The position numbers and the translations under genes were made by a program. Positions 46,495 through 64,000 of a stretch of DNA of 64,000 bases are shown here, in pieces (within the stretch, counting starts at the first letter, position 1; each line of letters starts with the position of its first letter). The DNA is from Dendrophyllia cribrosa (Eukaryota; Cnidaria; Anthozoa; Scleractinia; Dendrophylliidae), in assembly GCA_024195265.1 (NCBI GenBank), contig JAJLRJ010000010.1:38620298-38684297 (forward strand), given 5' to 3'. Under the pieces are notes generated by a model. It was given only the letters and a program-made list of their open reading frames with translations, was not told the DNA's origin and ran no database searches.

Positions 46495-47169
46495 GCACAA
46501 CAGATCGACAGACAGTCAGCACTACAAACGCCACAGAAGGAAGAGAACGAGAGAATTCCATTCACCCTCACTTTCCACCCACACAACAACACAGTCAAAA
46601 GCATCATTTTAAAAAATTTCAAATTTCTCCAAAACGACCCCGAAACTGGCAGAATTTTTTCACAACCCCCACTAATTTCATTCAAACGTGACAAAAACAT
46701 AGGCAACTTTCTAGTTACGAGCGCACTGAAATCTGACGATGTACCGGGAACTTTCAAATGCACACGCACACGATGTAACACTTGTCCTTTCATTCACAAC
46801 GCGGACAAAATAACAGGACCCAAACGATCTATTAAAATCACTGATCGTTTTACATGCACCTCCGTAAATGTTATCTACTGCATTACATGTACTTTTTGCA
46901 AAAAGATATACATTGGCGAAACAGGGAGGAGACTGGGCGACCGTTTTCGTGAACATCTCCGAGACGTTGAAAAAAATGACAAAGACGCATCCAAACCAGT
47001 CGCGCGCCATTTTAATCTTACTAACCATTCTAAACAACACATGACAATCTGCGGCCTTTCCCTACACCAGGGTAACACAGAAAGCCGTAAAAACCTAGAA
47101 CAAAAAATCATCTTTCAAATCGGCACTCTCAAACCCCACGGAATCAACGAACGCTTTTCATTCAACTAA
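46495..47169 (+). pseudogene. Penelope-like GIY-YIG endonuclease segment, right arm
   Basis: This part of the frame (about QQIDRQSALQTPQKEENERI to the stop) is the C-terminal third of a Penelope-like polyprotein. It keeps the GIY-YIG core tyrosines (VIYC, IYIG), the arginine of RRLGDRF and a downstream glutamate in NLEQKI. It is open but lacks the reverse transcriptase, so it is not an autonomous element. Confidence 0.8.
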
Positions 47170-47571
47170 TCTACATTTGTTTTTCACGTCACCAAATTTC
47201 CACCAATAGCGTAGCTCCACCGCTTACTATATAAAACCACACACTACCCACAATTCCTTGATTCGCTCCGACGAAGGGCTAGCGCTCGAAACGTCAGCTA
47301 TTTGAATCTTTTTACGGTGGTCAATTTACCTTATCGACTCAGTCGATAAAACTAAATTCTCGTGTAAACAATACCCACATCACAACACAATAGCTAACCA
47401 ACAATAGTCTCCGCAACACCAAGAAACACCCAGTTTTGGCTAGTAAATCGGGAACTATCGGCAAATCATCGTTGATACGAAGTGTTCGAGTGAGACCGCA
47501 AGATGGATATGATTGGCTCCGAAGTATATTCTATCGTTACTTACATTCGGGAAACTCAGACGATGGCAATA

Positions 47572-47658
47572 CATTCTCGTCCCCAGAGCCCGCGATCCTT
47601 CTGGTCTGCGCGATCCCTGGCGCAGACCAGAAGGATCGCGGGCTCTGGGGACGAGAAT
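47572..47658. mobile_element. Perfect hairpin MITE with 9-10-bp target duplication
   Basis: Arms of 39 bases (CATTCTCGTCCCCAGAGCCC and onward) are perfect inverses around a 10-base loop (CGATCCCTGG). GATGGCAATA lies immediately outside both ends (47562-47571 and 47659-47668, one base overlapping the arm). This is a very recent or precisely conserved insertion. Confidence 0.9.
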
Positions 47659-47877
47659 GATGGCAATAGTGACTGCTGCGCAGGCGCAGTAGTCACAAAA
47701 ATGATGTTTATTTTTTTCACACTTTCGACTTCTTGGAAGTAAACGGTGTAAGGAAACGCCATCAACAACTGACACATCAAATACTTCATTTATTTTATTG
47801 AAAAGTTCTTTTTTGACTAGTACAACAAAATAGCAACACGCTGTACCATTCCATTCGAGTAAGTTCACGTTCAAATA

Positions 47878-47977
47878 TTAACCCTTTCACTCCCACATCA
47901 ATTATGGAGACATAGTGAAGTTTGTCGACAAAATACAATTTTTTCATTTTTGGCACTCTTGGGAGCTAAAGGGTTAA
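47878..47977. mobile_element. TTAACCCTTT MITE, short form
   Basis: TTAACCCTTTCACTCCCA at the left is mirrored by GGGAGCTAAAGGGTTAA at the right. It is an internally deleted copy of the 59719-59931 element. A TTAA target with these ends is the pattern of piggyBac-type MITEs. Confidence 0.8.
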
Positions 47978-48127
47978 ATAACAAAAATATTAAACATTAA
48001 TTTTTTATTTTGGGTTTGTTCACAGTCCTAAGCCCAAATCAAACACTAATCGACTGGCAATGGCACAACGTATGGTAATTAAACATAACTACATTGTATG
48101 CATGAGTTTTTAGAGTAGTCTACAAAA

Positions 48128-48355
48128 AGTTTAAATTTCCTGGTCTTTCTTAAACCAATCAGAACTTGAAAGCCAAATCAAAACCACTCGTTTTTCTGCG
48201 CTTGACACCGGGGTGCTTTTTTTCCCCGCGCTTTTCGCTGGTTGTAATTTTTTTATGCTAGTTTTGATTGGTTCATTGAATTATTCACAACTGCTTGTTA
48301 TCGGCTAGATGTGATAACAATGGTTTTGTTTGTACGACAGCTTTGAGCGCACATG
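48128..48355. mobile_element. CCAAT/E2F-bearing MITE, diverged third copy
   Basis: Retains AAACCAATCAGAACTTG, CCCCGCGCTTTTCGCTGG, TTTTGATTGGTTCATTGAAT and GTACGACAG in the family order. The ends are eroded. Confidence 0.6.
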
Positions 48356-48879
48356 GCAAGAGAATTGTTGAATCCAAAAGTACCCTGCTCGCAGGCTCTC
48401 ACTATCTCTTGGCTATAATGAATAAACGGAAAACATAAGAAACCAATTGAAATCCCTCCAGCTGCGTAGCTAGCCGTTTTTTTTCACAGCTGTGCAACTC
48501 TTAATTTGCTACTGCGTGAAAAATATGCCAGTTTCACAGGAAAAAACCATTCATAAAATCATTTCAAACAGAGTGACAAAATAGTTGAACAATGACTTTT
48601 TAACGTGACCTTTGTACTACAAAAACCTAACAGATCTATTTACAGATGATTGAAAAGTCAGCGCTTCTTTTTAAATAACAAATTATCACAAATATAAATT
48701 GTTAGATTGAAAAGTAGTTAACAAAACAGCGATTGCCAAGTATGAAACAAGGGTGGTTTTCACTAGCGGTTAAAGTATAAATAGAAATACAAGGAAAAGA
48801 AATTAAACCTTTCTATTTTCTTCTGTTTATTATGCACATCTTCCTACTCAACAAGTCAAACCGTCTGGAGTGGGGTGAA

Positions 48880-49060
48880 GCACAAGAATTTGGTTTTATC
48901 GACTGAGTCGATAAGGTAAATTAGCCACCGTAAAAAGATTCGAGAAAGCTGACGTTTCGAGCGCTAGCCCTTCGTCGGAGCGAATCCAAAAAATATGCAG
49001 TTTCTCTAGAAACTAACCCCATTCATTTGGAGTGGGGTTAGTTGGGAAGGGGCGGGGTAG
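48880..49060 (-). mobile_element. Penelope-like tail fragment
   Basis: TTTTATCGACTGAGTCGATAAGG, CCACCGTAAAAAGATTCG and GACGTTTCGAGCGCTAGCCC match the outer ends of the palindrome, in the orientation of the left arm. It ends beside AACCCCATTC, as at 45568-45585. Confidence 0.75.
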
Positions 49061-49542
49061 CATGAAATTGTTCAAGTCATTGAAAGTTTGAGAGAAGGGT
49101 GTTGAGTTATTGAGATTCTACTGTAGGTTTCTTTTTAAGTCCCAGTTTTAACAAACAAATTCTCCTTATCACATTACATACATTTCTTATAGATCTAGTT
49201 GGAAGAATTGTTAAAATATCAAGACAAATTTTCTATGGTATTAATTTCCTTATTTCTCAGGATAATTTTGATACTGGTCACTATTGGAAATTAAAATGCA
49301 TTAACTACAGTTTCTATAGCACGAGATGATTGGAAGATAAACCAGAGCATCAGAAATTGTTCATTCTTAGGAAGTTTTGAAAGCATTTACATTTTGCTTC
49401 TTATACCATCATGTTAAGTATTTCAAGATCTTGGACACTTTCCATCTTCCTGAGAAGATTAATAAGGAAATTCTTATTACTTGCATAATTGAATTTGTAA
49501 TGATACTGTTAAGAGAATTAAGAAATACAAACTAAAGGTGAT

Positions 49543-62689
<13,147 letters not shown>

Positions 62690-63349
62690 CTGCAACAAAA
62701 TAATATTATTGTTATATGCTCAGACAGATTACACTAGAAATAAACACATTAAATGGTTTGAATGATCCAGAGGTGCTTAGCATTTACAGGAGAAACCAGA
62801 AATTCTTCTTGGAAAATAAAATGATTTACATCATACCATCTGGAAAGCTTCAGAAATTATGAGCTGTCAGTTTTATTAAACTATTAATATACATTCTTTT
62901 GGCTCCTTTTAGTCTCTTCAGCTGATTTGGCTACACTTTTGCCCTCATTTGAGTTTTTGCATGACATTTCTAACCATATGGTTTGTGTAAGCACCCCAAG
63001 AGTCTCAGACCAGCATCTAGTCAATCAGTGGATTGAACAGGTGAGGGTAATCAGATAAGGAGGCGTAAATGCTGAACAATAGGCAGATGTCACAAATGAG
63101 AACTTGGTTATTAAAAAGAAAAGAAATTTGTGGTAGGAGCCTTGGCTGACTTTTCCTAGTTTGGCCACTGGTCAAAAAAACTAGACAAGATAATGGCCAC
63201 ATGTTGAAGATGATCTTGAACACAAAGGTGTTCAGAAGAAAGGTTAGTACTTGTTAATAACTGATGAGCATATGCGTTGCAGGTAAAATTCATTTTCAGG
63301 TTAGATCAGTATTCAATCTAGGTTAAATGTGTATACCCAGTATACAATC

Positions 63350-63826
63350 TAGGTAGGCTAACCCTAACCCCAGCACAAAGATAAGTAGCTCTAACACAAA
63401 GTTAACCCCAGCTAACTCTAACCCCAGCACAAAGATAACTAACACAAAGTTAACCCCAGCTAACTCTAATGCAAAGCTAACCATAGCTTACTTTAACACA
63501 AAGTTAACCCTAGCTAACTCTAATACAAAGCTAACTGTAGCTTACTTTAACACAAAGTTAACCCCAGCTAACCCTAATACAAAGCTAACTGTAGCTTACT
63601 TTAACACAAAGTTAACCCCAGCTAACCCTAATACAAAGCTAACTGTAGCTTACTTTAACACAAAGTTAACCCTAGTTAACTCTAATACAAAGCTAACCGT
63701 AGCTTACTTTAACACAAAGTTAACCCCAGCTAACTCTAATACAAAGCTAACCGTAGCTTACTTTAACACAAAGTTAACCCTAGTTAACTCTAATACAAAG
63801 CTAACCGTAGCTTACTTTAACACAGC
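63350..63826. repeat. 54-bp tandem repeat
   Basis: About eight units built from TAACACAAAGTTAACCCCAG, CTAACTCTAATACAAAGC and TAACCGTAGCTTACTT, each itself made of related TTAACC/GCTAAC words. The first units are shorter and more diverged, the last nearly identical. Confidence 0.9.
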
Positions 63827-63829
63827 GCT

Positions 63830-63930
63830 CCAAGCTCACTTTTTCAATAAGTCGCCTTTTGGCGACCTGCATTTTTAAAATGGTCGCCATTGGAAAATTT
63901 TGGTCGCCAAAAATTGTCATTTCATTAAAC
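63830..63930. repeat. GTCGCC repeat fragment
   Basis: AAGTCGCCTTTTGGCGACCTGC, then AATGGTCGCCATTGG and TTTTGGTCGCCAAAA, a set of short nested inverted repeats related to 43420-43510. Confidence 0.55.
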
Positions 63931-64000
63931 ATAAGACACTTCATGCTACTTTACATGAAGACACTACTGCTGAACGTTTTCAAAATGACCGCTCAATGAA

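Larger units (their letters stand above)
45620..47365. mobile_element. Palindrome of two 5'-truncated Penelope-like elements
   Basis: The arms 45620-46492 and 46493-47365 are 873 bases each and mirror each other with no net indel and few substitutions. Each arm encodes, reading outward from the centre, about 230 residues of a Penelope-like protein: a cysteine motif RTRCNTCPFI, then a GIY-YIG endonuclease (NVIYCITCTFCKKIYIGETG, RRLGDRFREHL) and a stop. The 325-codon open frames (46192-47169 plus, 45816-46793 minus) begin in antisense sequence of the opposite arm; only their second part is genuine. Reverse transcriptase is absent in both. Tails carry TCGAAACGTC and TCGACTCAGTCGA-type sequence. 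Truncated inverted partner copies are an established trait of Penelope-like elements. Confidence 0.85.
45494..47430. mobile_element. Insertion with 9-bp target duplication holding the Penelope palindrome
   Basis: CAGTTTTGG is repeated at 45485-45493 and 47431-47439. The unsplit sequence exists at about 2748 (TTCAGTTTTGGCTAGTAG), confirming a clean 9-bp duplication. The insert has inverted ends sharing GTTTCTTGGTGTTGCG. Inside are a 126-bp left and a 65-bp right flank around the 45620-47365 palindrome. The outer shell looks like a Mutator-type non-autonomous element. Confidence 0.75.
62690..64000 (-). other. Nicastrin upstream intron (no exon found)
   Basis: The exon entering 62689 needs one base from a preceding exon, so transcription continues from beyond the window. 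I searched this stretch for residues matching the N-terminal ectodomain and found none; it holds AT-rich sequence, a 54-bp satellite and a GTCGCC repeat. Confidence 0.5.

Noticed and set aside
62690..64000. N-terminal nicastrin exons within the window
   Set aside because: No minus-strand segment between splice sites translates to the expected ectodomain start or signal peptide, so they must lie beyond the window.

Overview
This is a eukaryotic nuclear window, best read as an anthozoan cnidarian and probably a stony coral. The evidence is short exons with GT-AG introns, AT-rich intergenic DNA, and a very dense load of small inverted-repeat elements, Penelope-like and LINE remnants and tRNA-derived SINEs. 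The families look like those I associate with coral genomes. The species call is inference; no search was possible.

Five genes can be supported from exon structure and protein similarity. From left to right: a small secreted TNF-like ligand (plus strand, three coding exons, 17020-18228); a PAF-acetylhydrolase 1B alpha-type GDSL hydrolase (minus, five coding exons, 23275-30599, with a probable 5' UTR exon ending at 32060); an intronless NUDT18-like Nudix hydrolase (minus, 35160-36161); TMEM218, a small cilium-associated membrane protein (minus, three exons, 42441-44940); and nicastrin, the gamma-secretase subunit (minus, 17 coding exons visible, 49543-62689, with the N-terminal exons beyond the right edge). 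The four right-hand genes share the minus strand. I see no functional link between neighbours; this is an ordinary metazoan gene row.

Layout: 1-16.9 kb is gene-poor and repeat-rich. It holds a large foldback element with 15-bp minisatellite ends, a LINE remnant, a broken OTU-protease open frame split by a MITE, and several palindromic MITEs. 17-18.5 kb is the TNF-like gene. 18.5-23.2 kb is a cluster of MITEs, including two copies each of two TTAAAGGG-ended families and a 17-bp minisatellite. 23.3-32.3 kb is the PAFAH1B gene with repeat-filled introns. 34.8-36.2 kb is NUDT18 plus a frameshifted coding scrap beside it. 36.2-42.4 kb is mostly non-coding with a possible TIR pair. 42.4-45 kb is TMEM218. 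45.3-49.1 kb is a nested insertion stack centred on an 873-bp-arm palindrome made of two Penelope-like 3' halves. 49.5-64 kb is nicastrin with satellites, (GA)n/(GGGA)n, poly-G tracts, SINEs and MITEs in its introns.

I found no new multi-gene system. The points most worth a second look are: the near-perfect Penelope palindrome nested in a 9-bp target-duplication element; a MITE family whose 2-bp AT duplication is supported both by an empty paralogous site and by frame restoration of an OTU frame; a MITE family carrying several CCAAT boxes with E2F-like sites; and the minimal signal-peptide-plus-domain TNF-like gene.
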